The notes: generated from the sequence alone by a model not told the origin. A stretch of DNA of 64,000 bases from JAIVGV01 sp036389335 (GCA_036389335.1 DASVQC010000039.1:36655-100654); one strand, 5' to 3'. Positions 28,938-37,798 are shown, counted from the stretch's first letter. Translations and numbers: made by a program.

Positions 28938-29033
28938 CCTCCGTGCCCCTCCGTGTTCTCTGTGCCTCTGTGGTGAGTGCTTACGATCCTTAGCTCACCA
29001 CAGAGGCACAGAGAACACGGAGGGCGCACAGAG
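28938..29033. repeat. Dispersed palindromic repeat, copy 3
   Basis: Left arm CCTCCGTGCCCC...TCTGTGGTGAG and right arm CTCACCACAGAGG...GCGCACAGAG, separated by 16 nt. The orientation is as in copy 2. Confidence 0.9.
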
Positions 29034-29071
29034 TGGAGTTGAAACCGGGACAGTACTCGCGCGCCGCGCCT

Positions 29072-29100
29072 TTGTGAGCTTCACTGAACGTCGGTAGAAT
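29072..29100 (+). promoter_or_regulatory. Sigma-70-type promoter for the S15 hydrolase
   Basis: TTGTGA (29072-29077) and TAGAAT (29095-29100) are separated by 17 bp, 77 bp before the start codon. Confidence 0.6.
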
Positions 29101-29177
29101 GTGTCGGTCGCGACTTACGTCTCGCCGCTTTCGTCTCTTTACGCCTTTGCAGAATCTCCGAAGAGGTTGACCCACCG

Positions 29178-31130
29178 ATGACCACGAATCGTGTCCACGC
29201 GCTGATCCTGATCGCCGCGCTGTCGCTCGCCGCGCCGTCCTTCACCGAACCGGCGGCGGCGCAGACGCCGAACCTGCCGAGCGAGACGCCCGCCGCCTTC
29301 AAGCCGACGAACGAAGGCTTCGACTACGCGCGGCGCGACGAGTGGATTTCGATGCGCGACGGCGTGAGGCTGCACACCGTCATCCTCGTCCCGCGGGGCG
29401 CGCGCCGAGCGCCGATGCTCCTGACGCGCACGCCCTACAACGCCACCGGGCTCACCACCCACTCCGAAAGCTCGAACCTCGCCACCATCCTCGAAGGCTA
29501 CGACAACGCGACGGACGTGATCGTCGGGGGCGGCTACATCCGCGTCGTGCAGGACGTGCGCGGCAAGTACGGCTCCGAGGGCGACTACGTGATGAACCGC
29601 CCCCTGCGCGGGGCGCAGAACCCGACCTCAGTCGATCACGCGACCGACACCTACGACACCATCGACTGGCTCGTGAAGAACGTCCCCGAGAGCAACGGCA
29701 AGGTCGGCATCCTCGGCATCTCCTACGACGGCTTCCTGCCGCTGATGGCGCTCGTCAACCCGCACCCCGCGCTCAAGGTCTCCGTCCCGATGAACCCGAT
29801 GGTGGACGGCTGGATGGGCGACGACTGGTTCCACTACGGCGCGTTCCGGCAGGAGAACATGGCCTACATCTACGATCAGGAGGCGACGCGCGACAACTCC
29901 GCGCTCTGGTGGGCCAGCCACTTCGACGACTACGACATGTTCATGCAGGCCGGATCGGCGGGCGAGCTGGGCCGCCGCCGCGGGCTCGAACAGCTCGGCT
30001 TCTGGCGGAAACTTTTAGAGCACCCGTCTTACGACGCCTTCTGGCGCGATCAGGCCGTGGACAAGATACTCGCCGCGCAGCCCCTGAAAGTCCCCGTCAT
30101 GCTCGTGCACAGCCTCTGGGATCAGGAGGACATCTACGGCGCGCCCGCCGTCTACCGCGCCATCGAGCCGAAGGACGCGAACAACGACAAGGTGTTTCTC
30201 GTGATGGGGCCGTGGCACCACGGGCAGGAGATACGAGAGGGCAGCGCGCTCGGCGCGCTCAGGTTCGGCGGCGACACCGCCGCCTACTTCCGCCGCGAGA
30301 TTCTGCGCCCGTTCCTCGATCACTACCTGAAGGACGACGCGCCGCGGTCGGACGTGTCGCCCGTCACCGCCTTCGAGACGGGGACGAACACGTGGCGGCA
30401 ACTGACGGCGTGGCCCGCGGGCTGCGCGCGCGGCTGCACCGTGCGCCCCGCGCCGCTCTACCTCGGGGCGAACCTCAAGGCGGGCTTCGCCGCGCCGAAG
30501 GCGGGCGACGCGGCTTACGACGAGTACGTCTCCGATCCGTCGAAGCCCGTGCCCTACCGCGCGCGGCCCGCGCGGCCCGTGAGCGCGCCCGACAGCACTT
30601 GGCGTCAGTGGCTCGTCGACGATCAGCGCGAGGCTTCGGGCCGCCCGGACGTGCTCGCGTTCGTCTCCGACGTGCTGGCCGCGCCCGTGAAGATCAGCGG
30701 GCAGCCCGTCGCCAACCTCTTCGCCTCGACGAGCGGCACCGACTCCGACTGGGTCGTCAAGCTGATCGACGTTTACCCGGATCAGGTCGGCGATCAGCCC
30801 GCGATGGGCGGCTACCAGTTGATGGTCGCGGGCGACATCTTCCGCGGTCGCTACCGCGAGAGCCTTGAGACGCCGAAGCCGCTGGCGGCGGACGAGCCGC
30901 TTGTCTACCGCTTCGCCCTGCCGACGGCGAACCACGTCTTCCTGCCGGGCCACAGGATCATGGTGCAGGTGCAGTCGAGCTGGTTCCCGCTCTACGACCG
31001 CAACCCGCAGACCTTCGTCCCCAACATCTTCTGGGCCAAGCCCGGCGACTACCGCAAAGCCACGCAGCGCGTCTACCACGCGCCCGGTCGGAGCAGCTTC
31101 GTCGAGCTGCCGCTCGTCACGTCGCCCTGA
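29178..31130 (+). CDS. Secreted CocE/NonD (X-Pro dipeptidyl-peptidase S15) hydrolase
   Basis: The 650-residue protein has a signal peptide (VHALILIAALSLAAPSFTEPAAAQ) and an alpha/beta-hydrolase core: the nucleophile elbow GILGISYDGF, the Asp region around LVHSLWDQEDIYG, and the His in VMGPWHHGQEIREG. The C-terminal half is the jelly-roll domain typical of the family (NLFASTSGTDSDWVVKLIDVYPD). Relatives include cocaine esterase, glutaryl-7-ACA acylase and alpha-amino-acid ester hydrolases, so the natural substrate may be an ester or N-acyl peptide. It converges with the MDR gene 6 bp downstream. Confidence 0.9.
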   Translation: MTTNRVHALILIAALSLAAPSFTEPAAAQTPNLPSETPAAFKPTNEGFDYARRDEWISMRDGVRLHTVILVPRGARRAPMLLTRTPYNATGLTTHSESSNLATILEGYDNATDVIVGGGYIRVVQDVRGKYGSEGDYVMNRPLRGAQNPTSVDHATDTYDTIDWLVKNVPESNGKVGILGISYDGFLPLMALVNPHPALKVSVPMNPMVDGWMGDDWFHYGAFRQENMAYIYDQEATRDNSALWWASHFDDYDMFMQAGSAGELGRRRGLEQLGFWRKLLEHPSYDAFWRDQAVDKILAAQPLKVPVMLVHSLWDQEDIYGAPAVYRAIEPKDANNDKVFLVMGPWHHGQEIREGSALGALRFGGDTAAYFRREILRPFLDHYLKDDAPRSDVSPVTAFETGTNTWRQLTAWPAGCARGCTVRPAPLYLGANLKAGFAAPKAGDAAYDEYVSDPSKPVPYRARPARPVSAPDSTWRQWLVDDQREASGRPDVLAFVSDVLAAPVKISGQPVANLFASTSGTDSDWVVKLIDVYPDQVGDQPAMGGYQLMVAGDIFRGRYRESLETPKPLAADEPLVYRFALPTANHVFLPGHRIMVQVQSSWFPLYDRNPQTFVPNIFWAKPGDYRKATQRVYHAPGRSSFVELPLVTSP

Positions 31131-31136
31131 GCCGAG

Positions 31137-32162
31137 TTAATCGGAGACCTTGATCACGAGCTTGCCGAAGTTCTCCCCGGTGAACAGGCGGAGCAGGGCT
31201 TCGGGGAAGTTCTCCAGACCCTCGACTACGTCCTCGCGGGCCTTGATCTTGCCTTCGGCGAGCCACCCGGCTATCGCCGCGACCGCCTCGCCGTAGCGCG
31301 CGGCGTAGTCGAAGACGAGGAAGCCCTCCATGCGCGCGCGGTTGACGAGCAGCGAGAGGTAGTAGCTCGGCCCCTGCGGCGCGCCCGCGTTGTTGTACTG
31401 CGAGATGCCGCCGCAGATGACGACGCGCGCCCTCATCGCCAACTGCGCCAGCACGGCGTCGAGTATCTCCCCGCCGACGTTGTCGAAGTAAACGTCGACG
31501 CCCTTCGGGCAGTGCCCCCTGAGCGCCTTGTAAGTGTTCGCCAGAACGGGAAGCTCCTGCTTGTAATCGACCGCCGCGTCGAAGCCGAGTTCTTCGACGA
31601 GGTAGCGGCACTTCTCCGGGCCGCCCGCGACGCCGACGACGCGGCACCCCTTGAGCTTCGCGATCTGCCCGACGACGCTCCCCACGGCCCCCGCCGCGCC
31701 CGAGACGACCACCGTCTCGCCCTCCTTCGGCTGGCCGATCTCCAGCAGCCCGAAGTAGGCGGTCATGCCCGGCATCCCCAGCACGCCGAGGTGGCGCGCC
31801 GGCGGCGCGAGCGACGGATCGACCTTCCTCAGCCCGTCGGCCCTGACGACCGCGTACTCCTGCACGCCCGTCATGCCGGTGACGGTATCGCCGACGGCGA
31901 CGCTCTCGTCGCCCGAAGCGATCACGCGCCCGACGCCGATGGCGCGCATCACCTCGCCGAGCTTGACCGGCGGGACGTATGACGGCGCGTCGTTCATCCA
32001 CCCGCGCATCGCCGGATCGACGGAGAGGTATTGCACCCTGACCAGGGCCTCGCCGCTCCCGGGCTCGGCGACGGGCGCGGCGGCGAACTCGAAGTCCGTG
32101 GGCTTGACCATCCCCGCGGGGCGGGAGGCGAGTTTGAAATGTCTGTTCTGAAGTGTGCTCAT
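31137..32162 (-). CDS. NADP-dependent medium-chain reductase (prostaglandin/LTB4 reductase-like)
   Basis: The 341-residue protein is an MDR-family quinone/alkenal reductase: N-terminal YLSVDPAMRGWMND, the Rossmann motif VSGAAGAVGSVVGQIAKLKG, VVGVAGGPEKCRYL, and DVYFDNVGGEILDAVL. Structural-zinc Cys residues are absent, as usual in this NADPH-dependent subgroup that reduces alpha,beta-unsaturated carbonyls. I chose ATG 32162, which has AAAGGAGA upstream; the longer frame is not conserved-looking. The region just upstream contains the DUF4242 terminator and a TACAAT hexamer that could be the -10 element. Confidence 0.92.
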   Translation of the reverse strand: MSTLQNRHFKLASRPAGMVKPTDFEFAAAPVAEPGSGEALVRVQYLSVDPAMRGWMNDAPSYVPPVKLGEVMRAIGVGRVIASGDESVAVGDTVTGMTGVQEYAVVRADGLRKVDPSLAPPARHLGVLGMPGMTAYFGLLEIGQPKEGETVVVSGAAGAVGSVVGQIAKLKGCRVVGVAGGPEKCRYLVEELGFDAAVDYKQELPVLANTYKALRGHCPKGVDVYFDNVGGEILDAVLAQLAMRARVVICGGISQYNNAGAPQGPSYYLSLLVNRARMEGFLVFDYAARYGEAVAAIAGWLAEGKIKAREDVVEGLENFPEALLRLFTGENFGKLVIKVSD

Positions 32163-32192
32163 CACGGGTCTCCTTTGAAGCGGTCGATTGTA

Positions 32193-32237
32193 CACAAAAG
32201 CGACCGCCCGCGAGCTTCGGGAACTCGCGGGCGGTCG
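32193..32237 (-). terminator. Intrinsic terminator after the DUF4242 gene
   Basis: A perfect 14-bp stem (CGACCGCCCGCGAG, 9-nt loop, complement, 32201-32237) is followed on the minus strand by CTTTTGTG. It lies 33 nt after the DUF4242 stop and just upstream of the MDR gene. Confidence 0.75.
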
Positions 32238-32269
32238 GCGAACCTTCGGCGCGGGCGGCGTTTTTCCCG

Positions 32270-32545
32270 CTACCCCTCGGCGGTCGTCGGATCGATTACC
32301 GTCCTCACCTCGGAGACGCGGTTGGCGGGGAAGCCGCCCTGCGCGGCGTGCTCGCGCACCATCTCCTCGTTCGGCGCGATGTAGACGCAATACACCTTGT
32401 CGTCGGTCACGTAGCTCTGCACCCATTGAATCTGCGGGCCTAAACCCTTGAGCACGCCGCAAGACTTCTGTGAGATGCCTCGCAGCGCCTCCGGCGACAA
32501 CTTACCGGCGTCGGGAATCTCCCGCTCGATGACGTATTTGGGCAT
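32270..32545 (-). CDS. DUF4242 family small protein
   Basis: The 91-residue product matches the DUF4242/SCO4226-like family: MPKYVIEREIPDAGKLSPEAL, the central WVQSYVTDDKVYCVYIAPNEEMVREHA and VSEVRTVIDPTT at the end. Members have a ferredoxin-like fold, and at least one is reported to bind nickel; the physiological role is unclear. I chose ATG 32545, which has GGGAGGA upstream. A longer frame to 32593 lacks family similarity. Confidence 0.85.
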   Translation of the reverse strand: MPKYVIEREIPDAGKLSPEALRGISQKSCGVLKGLGPQIQWVQSYVTDDKVYCVYIAPNEEMVREHAAQGGFPANRVSEVRTVIDPTTAEG

Positions 32546-32660
32546 GTCGATGATCCTCCCCGCGGACAGATTTAGAAGTAGACCGGCCACCATTCTAAAT
32601 CGATGAGCCGGTCAACGTCATTGCGCCGGGCCGGGTGAGTTGTTGGAGTCGGCCCGCCTC

Positions 32661-33182
32661 CTACCTCAACTCCGCCATGTGAGTGACTTCATACGCCGGC
32701 TCGGTGGAACAAAATGCGCCCGGCTCATGTCTCCGAAATAAGCCTACGTTCACCACCACCTTCTCGTACCACCACTCATCCCCGACGAACCTGCCGTTGT
32801 ATTTAACCCGCGCCCAGCTCCCCGGCCCAACGGCCACCACCTCTTTCAGGGCCGCGCCGGATTTACCACGCCGGGGCGGTCGCCCCCCGCATTTGTCGTC
32901 GTACTCGTAAGCGACGATCAGTCGCTCGGGCGTGACCTCTATCTTCACGCAACCGACAGTGATCGGATCGGGCCCCAGTTCTACAATCCCTGATTCGAGA
33001 GGCCCGGCGAAGCCGTTCATCTCCCCGTAGACTAAAGACTGCCGAAAGATTCTATGGGTTGCCGAGTTCGAGCCGACGGCGGGAAAGGGCGCGGCCTCCG
33101 GCACGGAGTTGCGCAAAGCGGCGGCGGAACCGCCGCGGGAAGCCTTAGACCAGACGCTGCGAATTTCCTGTATCAGAATCAT
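32661..33182 (-). CDS. Hypothetical protein
   Basis: I do not recognise this 173-residue product. The middle and C-terminal parts look like a real soluble protein (VKIEVTPERLIVAYEYDDKC, WARVKYNGRFVGDEWWYEKVVVNVG), and codon use is less GC-biased than the neighbours. No signal peptide or membrane helix. The start is uncertain: ATG 33182 lacks a ribosome-binding site, and ATG 33023 is an alternative giving 120 residues. It stands alone upstream of the DUF4242 gene on the same strand. Confidence 0.5.
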   Translation of the reverse strand: MILIQEIRSVWSKASRGGSAAALRNSVPEAAPFPAVGSNSATHRIFRQSLVYGEMNGFAGPLESGIVELGPDPITVGCVKIEVTPERLIVAYEYDDKCGGRPPRRGKSGAALKEVVAVGPGSWARVKYNGRFVGDEWWYEKVVVNVGLFRRHEPGAFCSTEPAYEVTHMAELR

Positions 33183-33390
33183 TGGCGAAAGGGAGAAGGG
33201 GGCGACGCCGGGCCGGAGCCGCCGCGGGCGGCTGCGCCCATTTATTCAGTCGAGGCTGCATAAACATCGCATCATTGCATAGTAGCAACCGAATATGCGC
33301 TCGCCTCCGAATAAACGGGCGAAGCGAGCGCCTCGCAAGGCGCTGCGCGACCTCGACGCGCCCGGCGCGCGCCTCTGCGAGGTCTTCGCA

Positions 33391-33428
33391 CCGAAAACGA
33401 AAACGGCGGGAGCGGTCCCGCCGTTTTT
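33391..33428. terminator. Bidirectional intrinsic terminator downstream of tRNA-Ala
   Basis: A 12-bp perfect stem (AAAACGGCGGGA, loop GCGG, complement) is followed on the minus strand by TTTTCGTTTTC and on the plus strand by a T-rich end. It lies 16 nt after the 3' end of the tRNA. Confidence 0.8.
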
Positions 33429-33443
33429 GCTCGATCCTGAAAG

Positions 33444-33516
33444 TGGAGCAGAGGAGGGTCGAACTCCTGGCCTCCGCATTGCGAACGCGGCGCTCTGCCA
33501 ACTGAGCTACTGCCCC
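33444..33516 (-). tRNA. tRNA-Ala (anticodon CGC)
   Basis: The 73-nt gene folds into a standard cloverleaf: acceptor GGGGCAG/CTGCTCC, D-arm GCTC..GAGC, anticodon stem CCGCG/TGCGG with loop TTCGCAA, and T-arm AGGAG/CTCCT with TTCGACC. The acceptor stem has the G3-U70 wobble pair that identifies alanine tRNAs. The anticodon CGC reads GCG, a frequent codon in this GC-rich genome. The 3' CCA is not encoded. Confidence 0.95.
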
Positions 33517-33527
33517 GAACAATCGGA

Positions 33528-33557
33528 AATATAAGAGACGGCGCGGCGGGGTGTCAA
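33528..33557 (-). promoter_or_regulatory. Strong consensus promoter for tRNA-Ala
   Basis: On the minus strand a perfect TTGACA (33552-33557) and TATATT (33528-33533) are separated by 18 bp, 11 bp before the tRNA. Confidence 0.82.
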
Positions 33558-33606
33558 CCGCCCGGCGGGCCCTCGCCGCCGGGCCCTCAGGCGTCGGCCC
33601 GCGCCG

Positions 33607-33924
33607 TCAAGACCCCGCGCCGCCCCCGTCTTTCGAGACCTGCGAGAGCACGCGTTCGCGCTCGTGCCGCGCCCACTCCAGTTGACGCTCGACGTACTCC
33701 GTCATGTCGCTCTCCTCTCCCTCGGCGGCGTCCGCCGTCGCGTCGTGCGCCTCGCGCGAGGCGGGCGACTCCGGTCGCTCGTTCCAGTAGGCGATGAACT
33801 CGTCGAGCGCGGCGACGCAGGCGCGCCCCAGCTCGGCGAACCGCGGGTCTAAATTCTCGACCGCGTCCTCGTACTCCTGAAGGCTCCGCTGCGCCCTCAT
33901 CTGAATCTCGTCGCTGCTCTTCAT
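33607..33924 (-). CDS. Small acidic hypothetical protein
   Basis: A 105-residue soluble protein, rich in Glu and predicted to be mainly helical (AQRSLQEYEDAVENLDPRFAELG, MTEYVERQLEWARHERERVL). I do not recognise a family. A G-rich stretch lies before ATG 33924. It lies alone between the tRNA and the AlaX-like gene. The composition and the non-repetitive sequence support a real gene, but overlap with shadow frames makes this moderate. Confidence 0.55.
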   Translation of the reverse strand: MKSSDEIQMRAQRSLQEYEDAVENLDPRFAELGRACVAALDEFIAYWNERPESPASREAHDATADAAEGEESDMTEYVERQLEWARHERERVLSQVSKDGGGAGS

Positions 33925-34030
33925 CCCGCGCCCCCCTTTGCCCCGGCGGTCGTGCGTCTGTCGAAGACCCCGCCATGCCCGCTGAGATTTACCGCGCCAC
34001 TAACCTTACTACATTACCGGCGGAGACGTT

Positions 34031-35254
34031 TTAACTTTCGGGGCGAGCCTCTTTGAGGCGTCGCGCCGCCGCCTCGATGGCCGCGGGTAGTTGTTCGACG
34101 ACGCGCCCGCCGCCCTGCGCCATCTCCGGGCGCCCGCCGCCGCGCCCCCCGACCGCCGCGCAAGCCTCGCGCATCAGCGCGCCCATGTCGCCCGCCGCCT
34201 CGGGCGAGCGCGCGAAGACGAGCCGCGCCTCGTCGCCGTCGCGCGAGCCGAGGAGCGCGACCGCGCCCGCGCGCGACGCCACAGCCGACGCCAGCCGCTT
34301 CAGAGACTCCGCGCCGCGCCCCTCGAAGACGCGCGCGACGAGCTTCGCGCCGCCCTCGCGCGCCGCCCCCGCCACCAACTCCGCCGCCTCGACCTCCGCC
34401 GCAGACTCTTCGAGCGCGCGCACGCGCCGCGCGAGCTGCTTGTTCTCTTCGACGAGGCGCGCGGCCTGCCCCGCCGCCTCCTCGCGCGCGACGCTGAAGG
34501 CGGCGGCGACCGCGCGCGCCGCGCGGTTGGCGAGGCGGTAGTCGGCGACGGCCCTCACGCCCGCGGCGAACTCGATGCGCGTCAGGCCCTTGGCGCGCTC
34601 CCACGAGCGCGCGACGACGACGCCGACCTCGCCCGTCCGGCGCGCGTGCGTGCCGCCGCACGGGCTCAGGTCGAAGCCCTCGATCTCGACGACGCGCAGC
34701 TCGCCCCCGCGCGCCGAGTCTTTACGCAGCGGGAGCCGCGCCGCGTCCTCCGCCGTCACGTTCAAAACTTTGACGGCGCGATCCTCCCAGACGATCCGGT
34801 TCGCGAGATCGACCGCCTGCTCGACGCGCTCGTCGGACGGCTCCCGCAACTCCACGTCGATCTCGCAGACGCGCTCCATCATGCGGAAGGATCGCGTCGG
34901 CGCGTCGAAGAGTTGGACGAGGGCCTGAGAGAGGAGGTGCTGCCCCGTGTGCTGCTGGATGTGTTCGAGCCTGCGCGCCCAATCGACGCGACCGCCGACG
35001 CGCTCGCCGACCGCCGGGGCCGCGCCCTCGACGACGTGCAGCACGCCCTCCGCCTCGCGGTCGATGCAATCGACGACGCGCGCGCCCGCGAGCGTGCCGG
35101 TGTCGTGCGGCTGGCCGCCGCCGGTCGGGTAGAAAGCCGTGCGGTCGAGCGTCACGCCCGCGCGCCCCCGCGCGACCTCCGTCGCCGAGATGACGACGGC
35201 GTCGAACTCCGTCAGGTGCGAGTCCGCGTAGTAGAGCCTTTCGGTCGTGCCCAT
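34031..35254 (-). CDS. AlaX-type alanyl-tRNA editing protein with DHHA1 domain
   Basis: The protein resembles the editing half of alanyl-tRNA synthetase, which hydrolyses Ser/Gly-tRNA(Ala). It has the zinc-site motifs HIQQHTGQHLL and CGGTHARRTGEVG, the N-terminal TAFYPTGGGQPHDTGTL, a coiled-coil linker (VEENKQLARRVRALEES) and a C-terminal DHHA1 domain ending in GGGRPEMAQGGG. I chose ATG 35254 (407 residues), since a -10-like TATAAT lies just 9 bp upstream and longer starts would overlap it. It lies 1.7 kb from the tRNA-Ala gene, with no proof of co-regulation. Confidence 0.9.
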   Translation of the reverse strand: MGTTERLYYADSHLTEFDAVVISATEVARGRAGVTLDRTAFYPTGGGQPHDTGTLAGARVVDCIDREAEGVLHVVEGAAPAVGERVGGRVDWARRLEHIQQHTGQHLLSQALVQLFDAPTRSFRMMERVCEIDVELREPSDERVEQAVDLANRIVWEDRAVKVLNVTAEDAARLPLRKDSARGGELRVVEIEGFDLSPCGGTHARRTGEVGVVVARSWERAKGLTRIEFAAGVRAVADYRLANRAARAVAAAFSVAREEAAGQAARLVEENKQLARRVRALEESAAEVEAAELVAGAAREGGAKLVARVFEGRGAESLKRLASAVASRAGAVALLGSRDGDEARLVFARSPEAAGDMGALMREACAAVGGRGGGRPEMAQGGGRVVEQLPAAIEAAARRLKEARPES

Positions 35255-35263
35255 CACGCGGGA

Positions 35264-35269
35264 ATTATA
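35264..35269 (-). promoter_or_regulatory. -10 element for the AlaX-like gene, leaderless transcript predicted
   Basis: A perfect TATAAT on the minus strand lies 9 bp before ATG 35254. Transcription would start about 2-3 nt before the start codon. The region upstream has no clear -35, and no ribosome-binding site precedes the ATG. Confidence 0.5.
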
Positions 35270-35344
35270 GGGCAGGGGCGGGGAATTAAAAACGCGGGCC
35301 GAGCGGCGTGTGAAAGTTCGCTTACGGCTTGAGTAAGAAATCAA

Positions 35345-35441
35345 GATTCACCACAGAGGCACGGAGGGCACTGAGGGGGCACAGAGCAGGAAAAGTTTTC
35401 TCTGTGCGACCTTCGTGTCCTCCGTGCCTCTGTGGTGAATC
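35345..35441. repeat. Dispersed palindromic repeat, copy 4
   Basis: Arms GATTCACCACAGAGGCACGG and complement, with GGGCACAGAG inner words and an AAAAGTTTTC centre. It lies between the lipid-kinase gene and the AlaX-like gene. Confidence 0.9.
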
Positions 35442-35517
35442 TCACGACCGTCGTCATTCAAGATCAGGAAGAGCCACTAAGAATCGGCGAGGTAGTGTGG
35501 AAATTTAAGTCGCGCGC

Positions 35518-36489
35518 TCAACGCAAATGCTGGTAGCCGATCCGCCTCGGCTTCGCGGCGGGCGGCGCGATCAGCTCGACCGGCTCGGCGACGATCTCGA
35601 ACCTCATCGGCAGCTCGCCGATCAGCTCGCCGTCGGCCTGCACGAGCACGCCGTCGCCCGCGGCGCGCGCGCTCGTCGCGCGCAGGTAGCGCACGCCGCG
35701 GCGGTCTCCTTTGATGCCCTCGGCGCGCATGGCCCCCGTCAGGAGTTGGAGGTAGCGCAGGCGGCTGCGCGAGTTGATGAGGCAGACCTCGAACTCCGGC
35801 GCGTCGAGCCGCGCGCGCGGCGTGATCGAAAGCTCGCCGCCGTAGTGCGCCGCCCTGCCGATGGCCGCGAACGTGGCGGGGAACTCCTCGCCCCCGACCT
35901 CGACGCGGAACGGCACGGGCTCCCAGTTCGCGAGGTGCGACAGGCCCGACACCCAGAACGCCGCCTCGCCGACCCGGCGCTTGAGGCGCGGGCGCACGCG
36001 CTTGACGATTGAAGCGTCGAGCCCGACGCCGGCCATCAGCAGGAAGTAGCGGCGGGCGCGCGTCGCCTCGCAGAAGGCGAGCCCGGCGTAGACCTTGCGC
36101 GTCGCGCCGCGCGCGATTGTCGAGGCGGCGCGCTCGGCGTCGAAGGGGAGTTTCAACTCTCTCGCCAGCACGTTGGCCGTGCCCGCGGGGAGGATGCCGA
36201 GGCGCGTGCGCGTGCCGACGATTGACTGCAACGCCTCGTTGATGGTGCCGTCGCCGCCGGAGACGACGATCTCGCGCGCGCCCGCCGCGGCGGCTTCGCG
36301 CGCGAGGCGGGTCGCGTCTTCCGGCGCGCGCGTCAGCAGCAGCTCGCACCCGACGCCGCGCGCTTCGAGCAGCGCGCGGAAGCGTTCGATCCCCCGCGCG
36401 CGGCTGCGCCCGCCGCGGCCCGCGTTCGGGTTCGCGATCAGAACGACCGTGCGCTCTTTCGGTGTCGTCACGCCGGGGTTAGACTGCAA
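35518..36489 (-). CDS. Diacylglycerol/lipid kinase family protein (YegS/DgkB-like)
   Basis: The 323-residue protein has the DAGK catalytic fold: VVLIANPNAGRGG at the N-terminus, the nucleotide-binding GGDGTINEAL and LPAGTANVLARELKLP, then MAGVGLDASIV and VQADGELIGELPM near the end. Bacterial members phosphorylate lipids such as diacylglycerol or phosphatidylglycerol. No membrane helix, as usual. The ATG at 36489 is near the conserved start. The gene is divergent from the MBL hydrolase. Confidence 0.92.
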   Translation of the reverse strand: MQSNPGVTTPKERTVVLIANPNAGRGGRSRARGIERFRALLEARGVGCELLLTRAPEDATRLAREAAAAGAREIVVSGGDGTINEALQSIVGTRTRLGILPAGTANVLARELKLPFDAERAASTIARGATRKVYAGLAFCEATRARRYFLLMAGVGLDASIVKRVRPRLKRRVGEAAFWVSGLSHLANWEPVPFRVEVGGEEFPATFAAIGRAAHYGGELSITPRARLDAPEFEVCLINSRSRLRYLQLLTGAMRAEGIKGDRRGVRYLRATSARAAGDGVLVQADGELIGELPMRFEIVAEPVELIAPPAAKPRRIGYQHLR

Positions 36490-36803
36490 GCGGAGTGCCG
36501 CCCGGCTGCGCGCCGCGCGCCGGTCGCCGCGGGCGCGCCCGCGCGGCGGGCTCGCGCGGCAGCGGCGCAGGCGCGTTCGGACAAATGTCGGGCGTTCTCT
36601 GCGCGAGTCGAACGCGCGGGCGCGCGGCGAGTCGGGTCAGTCGCGCGCGCGTCGCGGCCCCGCGCAGGGCGTATGGTTTGACGCGCGGCGCGCGAAAAGG
36701 TTACTGTGCCGCATCTTTGGCAGACACGACGGAAGACGGCGCGGCCTCTCGCGCGCGCTCGGAATTTCACGGCCCGGCACAAAAAATTTCTGAGGGGAAT
36801 GAC
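36490..36803. other. Divergent intergenic region
   Basis: A 314-bp region between the lipid kinase and the MBL gene. The only candidate element is TTGACG (36678-36683) followed after 18 bp by TACTGT, a weak promoter reading towards the MBL gene. I see no convincing gene. Confidence 0.4.
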
Positions 36804-37700
36804 ATGAAACGCACGGCACTCGCCTCCGCCCTCGCCGCCGCGTGCCTCGCGCTCGCGGGCGTCGCGCGGGCGCAGCAGGACTTCTCGAAGGTGCAGATCA
36901 AGACGACGCGCGTCAGCGGCAACATCTACATGCTCGAAGGCGCGGGCGGCAACATCGGCGTCTCGGCGGGCGCCGACGGCCTCCTCATCATCGACGATCA
37001 GTTCGCGCCGCTCGCCGACAAGATTCGCGCCGCGCTCAAAGAGATCAACCCCGGCGCGCTCCACTTCATCCTCAACACGCACTTCCACGGCGACCACACG
37101 GGCTCGAACGCCGTCTTCGGTCGCGACGGGACGATCATCGCGCACGACAACGTGCGCAAGCGCCTCGCCTCGGAGCAGACGGTTCTGGGCGAGAAAGTCC
37201 CGCCCGCGCCGAAGGAGGCGCTGCCCGTCATCACCTACGCGCAGTCGGTCTCCGTCCACTTCAACGACGAGGAGATCAGGGTCATCCACTTCCCGCACGG
37301 CCACACCGACGGCGACTCGGTCATCTTCTTCACGCGCTCGAACGTCGTCCACATGGGCGACGACTTCTTCGCCGCGCGCTTCCCCTTCGTCGACATCGAC
37401 AGCGGCGGCGACGTGCTCGGCATGACGAAGAACGTCGCCGACATCATCGCGCAACTGCCGGCGGACGTGAAGATCATCCCCGGCCACGGCCCCCTCTCGA
37501 CCCTCGACGACCTCAAGAGCTACCACCGGATGCTCGTCGCGACGACCGACATCGTCCGCAAGCAGATCGCCGCCGGCAAGACGCTCGCCGAGATCAAGGC
37601 GGCGGGGCTGCCCGACGAGTGGAAGACGTGGGGCTCCGGCTTCATCAAGACCGACCGCTGGATCGAGACCGTCCACCGCAGCCTCACCAGCCGGAAGTGA
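36804..37700 (+). CDS. Secreted MBL-fold metallo-hydrolase
   Basis: The 298-residue protein has a signal peptide (ALASALAAACLALAGVARAQ) and the metallo-beta-lactamase fold: the zinc motif NTHFHGDHTGSN, the second His in FPHGHTDGDSV, the Asp in HMGDDFF and the last His in IIPGHGPLS. The pattern HxHxDH is typical of the larger MBL-fold family; whether it hydrolyses lactams or other substrates is not visible. ATG 36804 has GAGGGGA upstream. It converges with guaB, with a strong bidirectional terminator between them. Confidence 0.9.
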   Translation: MKRTALASALAAACLALAGVARAQQDFSKVQIKTTRVSGNIYMLEGAGGNIGVSAGADGLLIIDDQFAPLADKIRAALKEINPGALHFILNTHFHGDHTGSNAVFGRDGTIIAHDNVRKRLASEQTVLGEKVPPAPKEALPVITYAQSVSVHFNDEEIRVIHFPHGHTDGDSVIFFTRSNVVHMGDDFFAARFPFVDIDSGGDVLGMTKNVADIIAQLPADVKIIPGHGPLSTLDDLKSYHRMLVATTDIVRKQIAAGKTLAEIKAAGLPDEWKTWGSGFIKTDRWIETVHRSLTSRK

Positions 37701-37742
37701 GCGCAGGACAAGGCGCACCACTGACACGCGCGGAATAAACGA

Positions 37743-37780
37743 ACGCGGCGCGGGGAGTGATCCCCGCGCCGCGTTTTCGT
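37743..37780. terminator. Bidirectional intrinsic terminator between MBL gene and guaB
   Basis: A 14-bp perfect stem (ACGCGGCGCGGGGA, loop GTGA, complement, 37743-37774) is followed on the plus strand by TTTCGTT and on the minus strand by TCGTTTATT. Confidence 0.82.
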
Positions 37781-37798
37781 TCGCGGGATGGAGCCACC

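Larger units (their letters stand above)
28770..29071. other. Intergenic region with hairpin and repeat
   Basis: The gap between the Fn3 and S15 genes. It contains a perfect 17-bp hairpin (28879-28920), a palindromic repeat (28938-29033) and, at its end, the promoter of the S15 gene. No coding potential apart from repeat-derived frames. Confidence 0.65.
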
